Source: Woeseiaceae bacterium
GTDB taxonomy: Bacteria; Pseudomonadota; Gammaproteobacteria; Steroidobacterales; Woeseiaceae
Direction: 5' to 3'
Length of the DNA: 64,000 nucleotides
Assembly: GCA_021773095.1 (NCBI GenBank)
Contig: JAJFKR010000019.1
Location: 1-64,000, forward strand
Shown piece by piece: positions 31,605 through 40,774 of the stretch. The position numbers and the translations under genes are program-made. The notes beneath the pieces were generated by a model. It saw nothing but the letters and a program-made list of their open reading frames with translations, was not told where the DNA came from and searched no databases. How positions within the stretch are numbered: the first letter of the stretch is position 1; every line of letters starts with the position of its first letter.

Positions 31605-31868
31605 ATGAGCGAAGAGTCTGTCATTGAATTTCCCTGTGATTTTCCGATCAAGATGATGGGCCGCGATACACCTGGATTTAGAACGATAGCCCGATCGATT
31701 ATCGAAAACCACGTCGGTCCTGTCGAAGACGAGGCAGTAAAATTCAATTCAAGCGGCAGAGGAAACTTCGTCTCGGTGACGGTGACGGTGACCGCAACGA
31801 GCCAGCAGCAGCTCGATGACATCTACCGTGACGTCTCCGGACACGACGACGTACTGATGGCGCTGTGA
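31605..31868 (+). CDS. ybeD: YbeD-like DUF493 protein
   Basis: 87 residues, matching the UPF0250/DUF493 family: [19 protein letters not shown] at the start and [23 protein letters not shown] small cytoplasmic alpha-beta protein related in fold to ACT domains, of unknown role, almost always between dacA and lipB. ATG is two bases after the dacA stop, and the lipB GTG overlaps its stop (GTGA). Confidence 0.93.
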   Translation: MSEESVIEFPCDFPIKMMGRDTPGFRTIARSIIENHVGPVEDEAVKFNSSGRGNFVSVTVTVTATSQQQLDDIYRDVSGHDDVLMAL

Positions 31869-32482
31869 AGACGTTATTTCGTGGCCGGCAGGACTACATT
31901 CCGCTGTGGCACGAAATGCAGGACTTTACCGATTCACGCGACGAAAATACGCCCGATGAAATCTGGTTTGTGGAACACCCACCGGTTTTTACGATGGGCC
32001 TCAACGCCAGCGAAGAACATTTACTCGCGCCGGGCGACATTCCAGTCGTGCAGATCGATCGCGGTGGTCAGGTCACATTTCACGGGCCCGGCCAGCTAAT
32101 GATCTATCCGTTGATCGACCTTAGACGCTCAAATATTGGTGTACGTAACCTGGTCACAGCACTCGAACAAAGCGTTGTCGACCTCGTTGCCGAGTATGAG
32201 GTCGCCGCGGTCGCACGTGCCGACGCACCCGGCGTCTACGTTGCCGGCGACAAGCTCGCAAGCGTTGGGCTTCGAATTCGACGCGGATCAAGCTTTCATG
32301 GCATGGCGCTAAATGTGGATATCGACCTCGAGCCTTTCTCACGCATCAATCCCTGCGGCTACGCCGAGCTACAGATGACGGATCTCAAACGCCTTGGGAT
32401 CGATCTGGCGCTTGCAGTATCCGCAGAGAAACTACTGCCTCATTTCCTGCGGCACCTGCGCGTCATTCGGACAGGGCTTTGA
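31865..32482 (+). CDS. lipB: octanoyl-[ACP]:protein octanoyltransferase
   Basis: 205 residues, normal for LipB, which moves octanoate from ACP to lipoyl domains (for example the GcvH encoded at 55.1 kb). Motifs: [14 protein letters not shown], the Lys in [21 protein letters not shown] and the acyl-accepting Cys in [14 protein letters not shown]. The start is GTG 31865. lipA does not follow. Its last 20 bases overlap the end of murU on the other strand. Confidence 0.96.
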   Translation: MKTLFRGRQDYIPLWHEMQDFTDSRDENTPDEIWFVEHPPVFTMGLNASEEHLLAPGDIPVVQIDRGGQVTFHGPGQLMIYPLIDLRRSNIGVRNLVTALEQSVVDLVAEYEVAAVARADAPGVYVAGDKLASVGLRIRRGSSFHGMALNVDIDLEPFSRINPCGYAELQMTDLKRLGIDLALAVSAEKLLPHFLRHLRVIRTGL

Positions 32483-33113
32483 GACGTTCTGGCGTGCCAA
32501 CGTCCGCCCACTCACCCTCGTAAACAGATCCCTGCAAACGACCGGCTTCAGCGGCCTGTCGCATCATCGGCACGATCGAGAACCGACCCGGTTTGCAGTC
32601 ATCGAAAAATTCCGGCCGGTACATTGCTACGCCCGCAAAGGTCAGTGTCGGTGTTTCGCCGTTGCGTACCAGCCCGCCGTCAAGATCGAAGTCGCCGGTG
32701 GCACGATAATCCGGTGTCGGCACGAGCACCAGGTGTCCCAGCGCATTATCTCGAAGCGTGATATTCGGGACCGGCATTTGCGAGAAAATATCGGCATTTA
32801 AGACCAGGAACGGTTCGTTTCCCAGAAATGGCAGCGCTTTGTGGATTCCGCCACCGGTTTCAAGGACGTTGTCCCCTTCATCGCTATAGATGACGTTCAA
32901 ACCAAACTCTGAGCCCGATCCAACGCGCTCCACAATCTGCTCACCCAGCCAGCCAAGGTTGATCACGACATTCTTGATGCCGGCTTTGCTGATATGTTCG
33001 AGATGCCGTTCCAACAAACTCTGACCGCGAACTTCGACCAGCGACTTGGGTTGGGTGTCAGTTAACGGCCGTAAACGCTCGCCGCGCCCGGCCGCGAGTA
33101 TCATAGCGATCAT
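32463..33113 (-). CDS. murU: N-acetylmuramate-1-phosphate uridylyltransferase
   Basis: 216 residues from ATG 33113 (ATGA overlap with amgK). Nucleotidyltransferase signature [20 protein letters not shown], then FLVLNADIF with the metal-binding Asp and [13 protein letters not shown] at the end. With AmgK it turns recycled MurNAc into UDP-MurNAc, bypassing the fosfomycin-sensitive MurA step, as established in Pseudomonas. The amgK-murU pair divergent from lptD is the Pseudomonas arrangement. Confidence 0.92.
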   Translation of the reverse strand: MIAMILAAGRGERLRPLTDTQPKSLVEVRGQSLLERHLEHISKAGIKNVVINLGWLGEQIVERVGSGSEFGLNVIYSDEGDNVLETGGGIHKALPFLGNEPFLVLNADIFSQMPVPNITLRDNALGHLVLVPTPDYRATGDFDLDGGLVRNGETPTLTFAGVAMYRPEFFDDCKPGRFSIVPMMRQAAEAGRLQGSVYEGEWADVGTPERLKALSE

Positions 33114-34132
33114 GCCGCCCCTCCCCATGCCGGCAATACCCGTTCTTCGATCAAACGTACGAGAAAACCCAGTTCTTCGTAGCGCGGACCCACCTCTACG
33201 ATGTATTCAAGGGTACGTGGGACATCACCAAGATAGCCCGGCTTGCCGTCACGGTGATTCAGTCGACAAAAAATGCCAGCCGCTTTTAGTTGCCGCTGCA
33301 CACCCATCAATTCAAAATAGCGCATGAACCGCTGTTCATCGATCTGAGCTCGGGTGTTATCGCCGAGCTTTCGGTAATAGCCAAGTGCCCATTGTCGCAC
33401 CCTGTCGGCTGGCCAGCGGACATAGCAGTCTTTCAGCAGGCTGACGAGGTCGTAGGTGAATGGTCCTTCAACCGCATCCTGGAAATCCAGAATGCCGGGA
33501 TTCGCATCGTCCCGGACCATCAGGTTGCGTGAGTGATAATCGCGATGCACGAAAACCTGCGGTTGGTGCAGCGCATTATCCACCAGCACCTTGCAACACG
33601 CTCGCCAGCTGCTCTCATCGTCGCCACTGAAATTCAATTGCAGGCGTGTGCCACACAGCCAGTCACGAAACAGTGACACCTCGAAACTCAAAAGCTTCTC
33701 GTCGTACGCTGGCAACGTGTTTTGATAAGCCTCACCGCTGCGTTGAATCACCAACAATGCGTCGATGGCGTCAGCGTACAGCGAATCAGCCTGATCTGGC
33801 TGTTGCACAAGCCTGCCAAGATACTGCTCGTTTCCGAGGTCCGACAACAACAGGAAACCATTCTCGATGTCCGCCTCGATTATTCGTGGCACGTTGAGCT
33901 GCATGGCCTCCAGGTAGCCCGCTATTCGCACAAATGGCAGGCAACTCTCTTTTGCCGGCGGCGCATCCATAACAATGAAACTTTCTGACCCATTTCGCAA
34001 TCGAAAGTAGCGCCGGAAGCTTGCATCGATCGATGCAGGCACGGGTTCACAACCGGCGACAACGTCTATGTCACTGATCCAGTCCTTAAGAGCAGCCAGA
34101 CGAAGGTCGGCGACAGCAGCATTTTGACTAAT
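33110..34132 (-). CDS. amgK: anomeric MurNAc/GlcNAc kinase
   Basis: 340 residues if started at ATT 34132. Aminoglycoside-phosphotransferase fold: nucleotide-binding N lobe (SFRRYFRL), VFVHRDYHSRNLMV (catalytic HxD...N), and GILDFQDAVEGPFTYDLVSLLKDC (metal DFQD). It phosphorylates MurNAc and GlcNAc at C1 for MurU. The first ordinary start, GTG 34042, would remove 30 residues that read like the family N terminus (RLAALKDWI then VPASIDASFRRYF). No ATG, GTG or TTG exists upstream before the in-frame TAG, while ATT 34132 has GGAG seven bases ahead. Confidence 0.88.
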   Translation of the reverse strand: MSQNAAVADLRLAALKDWISDIDVVAGCEPVPASIDASFRRYFRLRNGSESFIVMDAPPAKESCLPFVRIAGYLEAMQLNVPRIIEADIENGFLLLSDLGNEQYLGRLVQQPDQADSLYADAIDALLVIQRSGEAYQNTLPAYDEKLLSFEVSLFRDWLCGTRLQLNFSGDDESSWRACCKVLVDNALHQPQVFVHRDYHSRNLMVRDDANPGILDFQDAVEGPFTYDLVSLLKDCYVRWPADRVRQWALGYYRKLGDNTRAQIDEQRFMRYFELMGVQRQLKAAGIFCRLNHRDGKPGYLGDVPRTLEYIVEVGPRYEELGFLVRLIEERVLPAWGGAA

Positions 34133-34143
34133 CGGGTTTCTCC
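34130..34143 (-). promoter_or_regulatory. amgK: ribosome binding site and probable AUU start of amgK
   Basis: Minus strand: GGAG at 34143-34140, seven bases, then ATT at 34132-34130, in frame with amgK. No ATG, GTG or TTG lies between the upstream in-frame TAG and GTG 34042. The spacing is ideal for initiation. Confidence 0.55.
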
Positions 34144-34249
34144 GTAACGCGTTGAAGCACCTAGAAAACTATGCGAAGGTAACAAATAAGAATGCCTGAT
34201 AACATCCCGTTCCTAATGGCTTTGGCCGAAACCTGACCCGAACAGCAAC

Positions 34250-36451
34250 TTGTCCTCGAAACCACTCATTTCAGCGTGCCTGCTGCTGGCTGCTTTGAAC
34301 GCGAACGCAGCGGAGCCGCTATCGTGCCAAACATCACTCGCCAAGCCACTTTCGGCCGATCTTTTCGTGCCGATAAAGCCACTAATGGACCCAAATACCC
34401 TGCAGCTCGAGGTTGGTAGTTTCGAAGCGAAGTTTGGTGCCCGGCCAACCGCCATCATGTCAGGTGGGGTATTACTGAGGCGTGATGACAAGTTAGCCGG
34501 CGCTGACAGTGCGCGATATGACCCTCACCAGAAAGCCCTGCATCTTGAGGGCGGTGTGCGCTACGAAGATCCTGGTACCCAAATCATGAGCGACTCCGCC
34601 GAGTTCAGTTATGTTACCGGCCGTATTCGCTTCGAAGGTGCGGAGTTTTCGCTCGGCAGCAGCAACTCCCGCGGAGCTGCTGATGCGATCGACATAAACC
34701 AGAGCGGCTTGTTAACACTTGACGGCGTGCAATACACGACCTGCCCGCCTGGCTCCGAAGACTGGTTGATGCAAGCCAGGTCGATCAAACTCGACACGAA
34801 CAAAGGGGTCGGCACCGCCAGGGGCATGAATTTGAAATTCAAGGGTGTGCCGATCCTTTACGCACCTTACCTGTCGTTCCCCATCGGCGACGCACGCAAG
34901 TCCGGCATGTTGACTCCCGAGATCGGCAGCTCAGGGCGCAGCGGCAACGAAATAAGCGTTCCCTGGTACTGGAATATTGCCCCCAATTACGACGCGACGT
35001 TTACACCCCGGTTGTTGACCAGTCGCGGTCTGCAAATCGCAACCGAGTTTCGCTACCTGACCGAACGTAACGAAGGCACTGTCATTGCGGACTACCTTCC
35101 ATCTGACGACATCATCAACGCGGCGCGTCATCAATTCCAATTTGACCACCGCACCCTGTTTGGCAACGGCTGGCGCAATCAGATCCGGATACGAGAGGTT
35201 TCGGACAGTCAGTATTATGAAGACCTCGGCGGTAGCCTCAGTATCTCGAGTATCACGCACCTGAATCAAAGCGTGAGCTTTGACTATTATTCGCCCAACT
35301 TTTCTTTGCTCGGTCAAATACAGACCCACCAGACTATCGACGATGCGATTCCCGAAGACATGGAACCGTACCGCCGTGTGCCGCAGCTGCTCCTCAATGG
35401 CCGCTGGAAGGCTCCGTTTGGTCTGCGCTTCGGTATTGACGGTGAAATCGTTAACTTTGATCGCGACGTTGGTGTCACCGGCTGGCGCCTGAACGCGGCG
35501 CCAAGAATCGATCTTCCGGTGTCACGTCCGGGCTGGTTCATAACGCCGGCTTTGCAGTTCGACTACACTCGCTACGACCTCAAAGACACATTGCCGGGAG
35601 ACGAAGACGATCCGACACGGTCGGTGCCGATCACAAGTCTTGACACCGGATTGATTCTAGAGCGCAGTATGAGTAATTCTGATCGCATCCAGACGATCGA
35701 ACCGCGACTGTTGTACGTGCATATCCCGCAGCGCGATCAGGACGGCTTGCCCGTCTTCGATACGATCAACCCCGATATCAACCTCGTACAATTGTTTCGA
35801 ACAAACCGATACCTTGGCATCGACCGTATCGGTGACACCGATCATGTGAGTATCGGCATCACATCGCGCATTCTGGATATTTCGACGGGCCGCGAACTTT
35901 TTTCGGCGACCATTGGGCAGACCCGTTATTTGAGTGATCGCACAGTGACGCTGCCCGACACTCCGCTCACCACAACGGAATCCTCAGACTACATCGCGCA
36001 GTTGCGATTCTCGCTGTACAAGAACGTCAACTTCGACTTCGGGCACCAATGGGGTTCGGGTACGGACAACACGACCAAATCTGAAGCGCGGCTGCAATAT
36101 CGACCGGCCAATAACAAGGTCTTGAATCTGGCCTATCGATTCCGTCGTGACTCACTGGAGCAAGGTGATTTGTCATGGTCCTGGCCGTTAGCCAGTCGCT
36201 GGAATTTTGTCGGTCGTTATAATTTCTCATTCCGTGATCAGGAAGTGCTCGAACAATTTTTCGGCCTTGAGTACGAGAGCTGCTGCTGGGGTCTGCGCCT
36301 GGTTTCGCGGCGTCATATTTCGACTCGTGACGGAACTCGCGATTCAGCATTCGGTCTGCAATTAGTACTGAAAGGAATGACGAGCGTTGGCACAGCTGCT
36401 GACAAACTCCTCGAACGTGGTATTCTTGGCTATTCTGCAGATCTCCGGTAG
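34250..36451 (+). CDS. lptD: LPS-assembly outer-membrane protein LptD
   Basis: 733 residues. A signal peptide (ISACLLLAALNANA-AE) begins at TTG 34250; no better in-frame start exists before the TAA at 34214, and the ribosome binding site is not evident. An OstA-like periplasmic domain (about 45-200, GVLLRRDDKLAGADSARYD, SDSAEFSYVTG) is followed by a 26-strand barrel. The disulfide cysteines are conserved: C26, one in YTTCPPG and the pair in YESCCWGLR. With LptE it inserts LPS into the outer leaflet. Confidence 0.95.
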   Translation: MSSKPLISACLLLAALNANAAEPLSCQTSLAKPLSADLFVPIKPLMDPNTLQLEVGSFEAKFGARPTAIMSGGVLLRRDDKLAGADSARYDPHQKALHLEGGVRYEDPGTQIMSDSAEFSYVTGRIRFEGAEFSLGSSNSRGAADAIDINQSGLLTLDGVQYTTCPPGSEDWLMQARSIKLDTNKGVGTARGMNLKFKGVPILYAPYLSFPIGDARKSGMLTPEIGSSGRSGNEISVPWYWNIAPNYDATFTPRLLTSRGLQIATEFRYLTERNEGTVIADYLPSDDIINAARHQFQFDHRTLFGNGWRNQIRIREVSDSQYYEDLGGSLSISSITHLNQSVSFDYYSPNFSLLGQIQTHQTIDDAIPEDMEPYRRVPQLLLNGRWKAPFGLRFGIDGEIVNFDRDVGVTGWRLNAAPRIDLPVSRPGWFITPALQFDYTRYDLKDTLPGDEDDPTRSVPITSLDTGLILERSMSNSDRIQTIEPRLLYVHIPQRDQDGLPVFDTINPDINLVQLFRTNRYLGIDRIGDTDHVSIGITSRILDISTGRELFSATIGQTRYLSDRTVTLPDTPLTTTESSDYIAQLRFSLYKNVNFDFGHQWGSGTDNTTKSEARLQYRPANNKVLNLAYRFRRDSLEQGDLSWSWPLASRWNFVGRYNFSFRDQEVLEQFFGLEYESCCWGLRLVSRRHISTRDGTRDSAFGLQLVLKGMTSVGTAADKLLERGILGYSADLR

Positions 36452-36457
36452 TAAATT

Positions 36458-37780
36458 GTGTTAAAAATCAAAACCTTATGCGCATGCATCGCATTGGTCG
36501 CCGCGCCCGTAGTGGTCGCTGATGACGTTTCCGAGACAGACGAACCTGCCGGGAAGGGTGAGTTTCTCGACGGTATTGCCGCCGTCGTTAACGAAGGCGT
36601 CGTTCTCACCAGTCAGTTCGAGCGACAGATGGATGTCATCCGAAAACGTGCGGCCGACCAGGAAATGCAATTGCCGCCGGAGGATGTTCTTAAGGGGCAG
36701 ATTCTCGAACGGCTGATCCTTACCGAGATTCAGATGCAGCGCGCCGGCCGGATTGGACTCACCAGTCAGATTTCTGATCAGTACATCAATGCGTCGATAC
36801 AAAGAATCGCGGATCAGAACGGGATTCGTTTTGAAGACATGCCTGCGTTGTTGGCCAAGGACGGAATCGAATATGCCGAATTTCGCGCAGGCTTGCGTGA
36901 AGAACTGACGCTCAACGAACTGAAGAACATCGAGGTCGTGCGCAATATCCGCGTCTCCGAGCGCGAGATCGAACAGTGCATCGTCGATCTTGAAAATAAT
37001 GTCGTCGTAAATTCCGACTGGGAGCTTTCGCATATTCTGTTGACCATTCCGGAATCCGCAGATGCCAGCGTCGTCACGGCTATTCAGCAGAGTGCCGATG
37101 AAATTTATGCGCGCCTGATGGACAACGCGGATTTTCGCGAGCTGGCTGCACGCTACTCAAAAGGACGAACAGCGCTAGAGGGCGGGTCTTTGGGTTTGCT
37201 TCAGGGACAACAGGTCCCCTCTATTTTCACAGAAGTGTTGAAGGACATGAAGGCCGGCGACATAACCGAACCCTTTCGAACCTCCAACAGTATTCATATC
37301 GTCAAAGTCGACGACCTGCACAGTGCCGTGGAACGCAGCGAAATTGATCAGGCCAAGATTCGTCATATTTTGGTTTCGCCGAATGAAATCATTGACGATG
37401 CGACCGCGAAGCAACGCCTCGAAGATGCGCTCGGAAAAATAAAAGATGGCGAAGATTTCGCCGAACACGCGAAATTACTTTCCGACGATCCGGGCTCTGC
37501 CAATCTCGGCGGCGATTTGGGTTGGGCAGAAACTGAAAGCTTTGCGCCGGAGTTCAGGGCGACGGCCGATACGGCTGAAGTTGGCGTCATTAGCGAACCG
37601 TTTAGAACTCAGTTTGGCTGGCATATCCTCGAGGTCCTGGAACGGCGGGTTTACGACAACACCGAAGAACTCAAGGAGCGTAATTGCGTCGGCCGCATTC
37701 GCCTCAGCAAACAGGAAGAAGAGACATTGCTGTGGCTGCAGCGCATGAGGGATGAGGCCTTCGTCGACGCTCGCATCTAG
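36458..37780 (+). CDS. surA: periplasmic chaperone SurA
   Basis: 440 residues from GTG 36458, six bases after lptD. A signal peptide (LCACIALVAAPVVVA-DD), the N-terminal chaperone domain, then two parvulin domains (around ELSHILLTIPESADA and IRHILVSPNEIIDDA, each with SKGRTALEGGSLG- or SDDPGSANLGGDLGW-type ends) and a short C-terminal helix. It escorts outer-membrane proteins such as LptD to the BAM complex, and the operon order is standard. Confidence 0.96.
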   Translation: MLKIKTLCACIALVAAPVVVADDVSETDEPAGKGEFLDGIAAVVNEGVVLTSQFERQMDVIRKRAADQEMQLPPEDVLKGQILERLILTEIQMQRAGRIGLTSQISDQYINASIQRIADQNGIRFEDMPALLAKDGIEYAEFRAGLREELTLNELKNIEVVRNIRVSEREIEQCIVDLENNVVVNSDWELSHILLTIPESADASVVTAIQQSADEIYARLMDNADFRELAARYSKGRTALEGGSLGLLQGQQVPSIFTEVLKDMKAGDITEPFRTSNSIHIVKVDDLHSAVERSEIDQAKIRHILVSPNEIIDDATAKQRLEDALGKIKDGEDFAEHAKLLSDDPGSANLGGDLGWAETESFAPEFRATADTAEVGVISEPFRTQFGWHILEVLERRVYDNTEELKERNCVGRIRLSKQEEETLLWLQRMRDEAFVDARI

Positions 37781-37782
37781 AT

Positions 37783-38685
37783 GTGGCGCTCAACAAGCCT
37801 CTCGTAGTCACCGCCGGAGAGCCAGCCGGCATTGGTCCTGAGCTGTGTTCCAAGCTTGTGAATACGGAGTTCGCTGCCGACATCGTCGTTGTTGGCGATG
37901 CAGCGCTGATTGATGATCGTCTGCAAATCATCGACACACCGTTTCCTGTGCCCGTTGTATCCGGGCAGCCCGATCCTGCAAATGCACGGACCTTACTGGA
38001 CGGACTGACGCTCGCCGCTACGGGCTGTGTTGAAGGTCGCTTTTCCGGGCTCGTAACCGCACCTCTTGCGAAAAGTGTCGTGGCTGATTCCGGTATTCCG
38101 TTCACCGGGCACACGGAGTTTCTGGCCGATCTCCTAAACGTGGACTTACCGGTAATGTTGCTCGTTGCAGGAGAACTGCGAGTCGCACTGGCCAGTACCC
38201 ACCTGGCTCTGCGCGAGGTACCTGACTTCATTACCCGGGAACGGCTGATTCGGGTTTTGCAGATTTTGCACGAGGATCTGCAGGTAAAATTCGGTATCGA
38301 GTCACCTGAAATCGTGGTGTGCGGACTCAACCCGCACGCGGGCGAAAACGGCCACCTGGGATCTGAAGACGATGCCATCATCGCACCGGTTATCGAAGAG
38401 TTGTCGCAGGAAGGGATGAATTTGCGCGGCCCGTTGCCCGCGGACACAGCTTTTACTCCGGCCGCCGGAAGAAAGGATGCCGTACTTGCGATGTACCACG
38501 ATCAGGGACTACCCGTAGTCAAATATGCAGGCTTCGGACACGCTGTGAACGTCACTCTCGGGTTGCCCATCATTCGAACCTCGGTTGATCATGGCACGGC
38601 ATTCGATATCGCCGGAACGGGCAAGGCCGATGAAGGAAGTCTTATCGCTGCGATCAAACTCGCAAGAGTCATGGCGTCAAACTAA
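37783..38685 (+). CDS. pdxA: 4-hydroxythreonine-4-phosphate dehydrogenase
   Basis: 300 residues from GTG 37783, two bases after surA; slightly shorter than E. coli PdxA. It makes the aminoketone used by PdxJ in pyridoxal phosphate synthesis. Motifs: VVTAGEPAGIGPEL (GDP usual, GEP here), the metal His in TGHTEFLADLL, CGLNPHAGENGHLG, MYHDQGLPVVKY and RTSVDHGTAFDIAG. Its stop overlaps the ksgA start by one base (TAATG). Confidence 0.96.
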   Translation: MALNKPLVVTAGEPAGIGPELCSKLVNTEFAADIVVVGDAALIDDRLQIIDTPFPVPVVSGQPDPANARTLLDGLTLAATGCVEGRFSGLVTAPLAKSVVADSGIPFTGHTEFLADLLNVDLPVMLLVAGELRVALASTHLALREVPDFITRERLIRVLQILHEDLQVKFGIESPEIVVCGLNPHAGENGHLGSEDDAIIAPVIEELSQEGMNLRGPLPADTAFTPAAGRKDAVLAMYHDQGLPVVKYAGFGHAVNVTLGLPIIRTSVDHGTAFDIAGTGKADEGSLIAAIKLARVMASN

Positions 38686-39467
38686 TGCCCGGTCACAAAG
38701 CACGCAAGCGTTTTGGCCAGCATTTCCTGATCGATACCGGTGTCATCGACGCGATACTGCGTGCCATCCACGCAAGCAAAGATGATGTTGTCGTCGAGAT
38801 CGGTCCTGGTCAGGGAGCGATAACACAAGCTCTCGCTGCTGATGCGGGGCAATTGCACGCCGTCGAACTGGACCGTGATCTCGTCGGCCGTTTACGGCGA
38901 CAGTACGCAGGCCACCAGACGGTCACCATCCATGAAGCGGATGCATTGTCCTTTGATTTTTCAACTCTGGGTGAGCGGCTGCGCATCGTCGGAAATCTTC
39001 CCTACAACATTTCCACACCGCTGTTATTTCACCTACTCAACTATCGCGACCGTATACTCGATATGCATTTCATGCTGCAAAAAGAAGTTGTCGACCGGAT
39101 GGCAGCAGGCCCTGGCAGCAAAGCCTATGGCCGACTCGGCATCATGCTCGGCTGCCATCTGAATATCGAGTCTCTGTTCGACGTCGACAAATCTGCATTT
39201 GACCCACCACCCGAGGTTACATCTGCCGTTGTTCGGCTGGACCCGCTTCCTCCGGGGGCTTTCGACATCAGGGATGAAGCACTGCTGTCAAAGCTTGTGA
39301 CCAATGCATTCATGAAACGCCGCAAGACGATCCGCAATTCACTAAAGGATCACGTCGAAATCGCCGACCTGGAATTGGTGGGCATCGATCCTGGCTTGCG
39401 CCCAGAGCAAATCAGTATCGCAAAATACGTCGAACTCAGTAACCATATGGCGAGTTCCTTACGTTAG
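38685..39467 (+). CDS. rsmA: 16S rRNA dimethyladenosine transferase
   Basis: 260 residues. KsgA/RsmA dimethylates the two adjacent adenosines in the 3' hairpin of 16S rRNA. Motifs: RKRFGQHFLIDTGVID, SAM loop VVEIGPGQGAITQAL, VELDRDLVGRL, and the catalytic NLPYNISTPLLFHLL. The C-terminal helical domain has the usual AFMKRRKTIRNSL. Fourth gene of lptD-surA-pdxA-ksgA-apaG-apaH. Confidence 0.97.
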   Translation: MPGHKARKRFGQHFLIDTGVIDAILRAIHASKDDVVVEIGPGQGAITQALAADAGQLHAVELDRDLVGRLRRQYAGHQTVTIHEADALSFDFSTLGERLRIVGNLPYNISTPLLFHLLNYRDRILDMHFMLQKEVVDRMAAGPGSKAYGRLGIMLGCHLNIESLFDVDKSAFDPPPEVTSAVVRLDPLPPGAFDIRDEALLSKLVTNAFMKRRKTIRNSLKDHVEIADLELVGIDPGLRPEQISIAKYVELSNHMASSLR

Positions 39468-39476
39468 AATGTCGTG

Positions 39477-39857
39477 ATGAAAGAGATTCAGTGCAATATT
39501 CGAATTCAGGTGGGGACCAGCTATATTGACGATCAGTCAGAGCCGGACTCGGATCGCTACGTATTCGCATATACGATAACCATATCGAACAGCGGTGACG
39601 TCGCAGCACAGTTGATCAGTCGCCACTGGATCATTACCGATGCGAACGGCAAAGTGCAGGAAGTTAACGGCGACGGCGTCGTCGGCGAACAGCCCTATCT
39701 AAAACCCGGAGAGGAATTTCGCTACTCCAGTGGTGCCGTTCTTGAAACACCGGTCGGCGCCATGCAGGGCCTTTATCGAATGGAGACTGACGACGGCGCC
39801 AGCTTTGATGCGCTGATCGCACCTTTCACTCTCGCAGTCCCCGGACTGCTGCACTAG
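39477..39857 (+). CDS. apaG: ApaG protein
   Basis: 126 residues, the FN3-like ApaG fold: IRIQVGTSYIDDQSEPDSDR, YTITISNSGDVAAQLISRHW, ITDANGKVQEV and the loop GVVGEQPYLKPGEEFRYSSG with GXGXXG-like Gly pattern. Biochemical role poorly defined. ATG 39477 is preferred over GTG 39474. It lies between ksgA and apaH as usual. Confidence 0.95.
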   Translation: MKEIQCNIRIQVGTSYIDDQSEPDSDRYVFAYTITISNSGDVAAQLISRHWIITDANGKVQEVNGDGVVGEQPYLKPGEEFRYSSGAVLETPVGAMQGLYRMETDDGASFDALIAPFTLAVPGLLH

Positions 39858-39868
39858 GCGAGCCTGCC

Positions 39869-40684
39869 GTGGCCGTTTACGCGATCGGCGACATACAAGG
39901 TTGCTACGACCCGTTCCGCCGGCTTCTGGATGCGATTGACTTTGACCCGTCGGACGACACACTCTGGCTGTGTGGGGACCTCGTTAATCGGGGCCCGAAG
40001 TCGTTAAAAACATTGCGCTTTGTCAAAAGTCTCGGCGATTCTTCGATTACGGTGTTGGGCAATCATGATTTGCATTTGCTGGCGCTTTCGGCCGATGCCG
40101 TGCACTTTGGCAAGCGCTTCGGCTCTCTCGAAAAGCTCATCAATGCGCCCGATGCTGACGAGCTTTGCGATTGGTTGCGACATCGGCCACTGGCACATTA
40201 CGACGACTCGCTGGACACTTTGTTGGTACATGCTGGTACGCACCCGGAATGGAGCGTGAAGAAAACCCTCGCTCGCGCCGCTGAAGTTGAGCAAGAGCTG
40301 CGACACGGTGATCACGAAACGCTGCTTGGAAAAATGTACGGTAATACGCCGAATAGCTGGTCGGGGAAGCTGAGTGGCTACAAACGTTTGCGGTTTATCA
40401 TAAATTGCCTCACGCGCATGCGGATGATCACGGTAGGCAACAAGCTTAATTTCACCCACAACGGTTCACCATGGCGGGCGCGGAAGAATCTGCTGCCGTG
40501 GTACATGGCGGAGAAACCGGCGACGGCTGAAACACGCGTCGTATTTGGTCACTGGTCACAGCTGGGGCTTGTCGTGTTACCGAATCTCGTCAGTCTCGAC
40601 ACGGGTTGCGTCTGGGGCCGACAACTGACGGCGGTGCGTCTGGACAAGCGTATTCCGCGCGTTATTCAGGTGGAGGGGGAGTAG
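39869..40684 (+). CDS. apaH: symmetrical diadenosine tetraphosphatase
   Basis: 271 residues from GTG 39869. A calcineurin-type phosphoesterase: YAIGDIQGCYDPF, LWLCGDLVNRGPKS, VLGNHDLHLLAL, LLVHAGTHPEW, and VVFGHWSQLGL with SLDTGCVWGRQLTAVRL. It splits Ap4A to two ADP and can remove NpN caps. It ends the lptD-to-apaH operon. Confidence 0.97.
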   Translation: MAVYAIGDIQGCYDPFRRLLDAIDFDPSDDTLWLCGDLVNRGPKSLKTLRFVKSLGDSSITVLGNHDLHLLALSADAVHFGKRFGSLEKLINAPDADELCDWLRHRPLAHYDDSLDTLLVHAGTHPEWSVKKTLARAAEVEQELRHGDHETLLGKMYGNTPNSWSGKLSGYKRLRFIINCLTRMRMITVGNKLNFTHNGSPWRARKNLLPWYMAEKPATAETRVVFGHWSQLGLVVLPNLVSLDTGCVWGRQLTAVRLDKRIPRVIQVEGE

Positions 40685-40699
40685 GAAAATGCGACTTAA

Positions 40700-40743
40700 C
40701 TCATTGATTTATAATGGCTTATTGACTTTTTTTCGTATATAAT
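40700..40743 (+). promoter_or_regulatory. AT-rich promoter-like region upstream of the HNH pseudogene
   Basis: This short AT-rich gap holds two TATAAT boxes (40710-40715 and 40738-40743). The second has TTGACT only ten bases upstream (40722-40727), too close for a normal promoter; neither has a good -35 at 16-18 bases. A ribosome binding site AAGGAAG follows before ATG 40775. Confidence 0.3.
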
Positions 40744-40774
40744 TACAGGTCTCATTCCCCCACAAGGAAGTGCC

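Noticed and set aside
31865-32482. Missing lipA after lipB treated as unusual
   Set aside because: lipA is not always adjacent and may be elsewhere; no conclusion is possible from this window.
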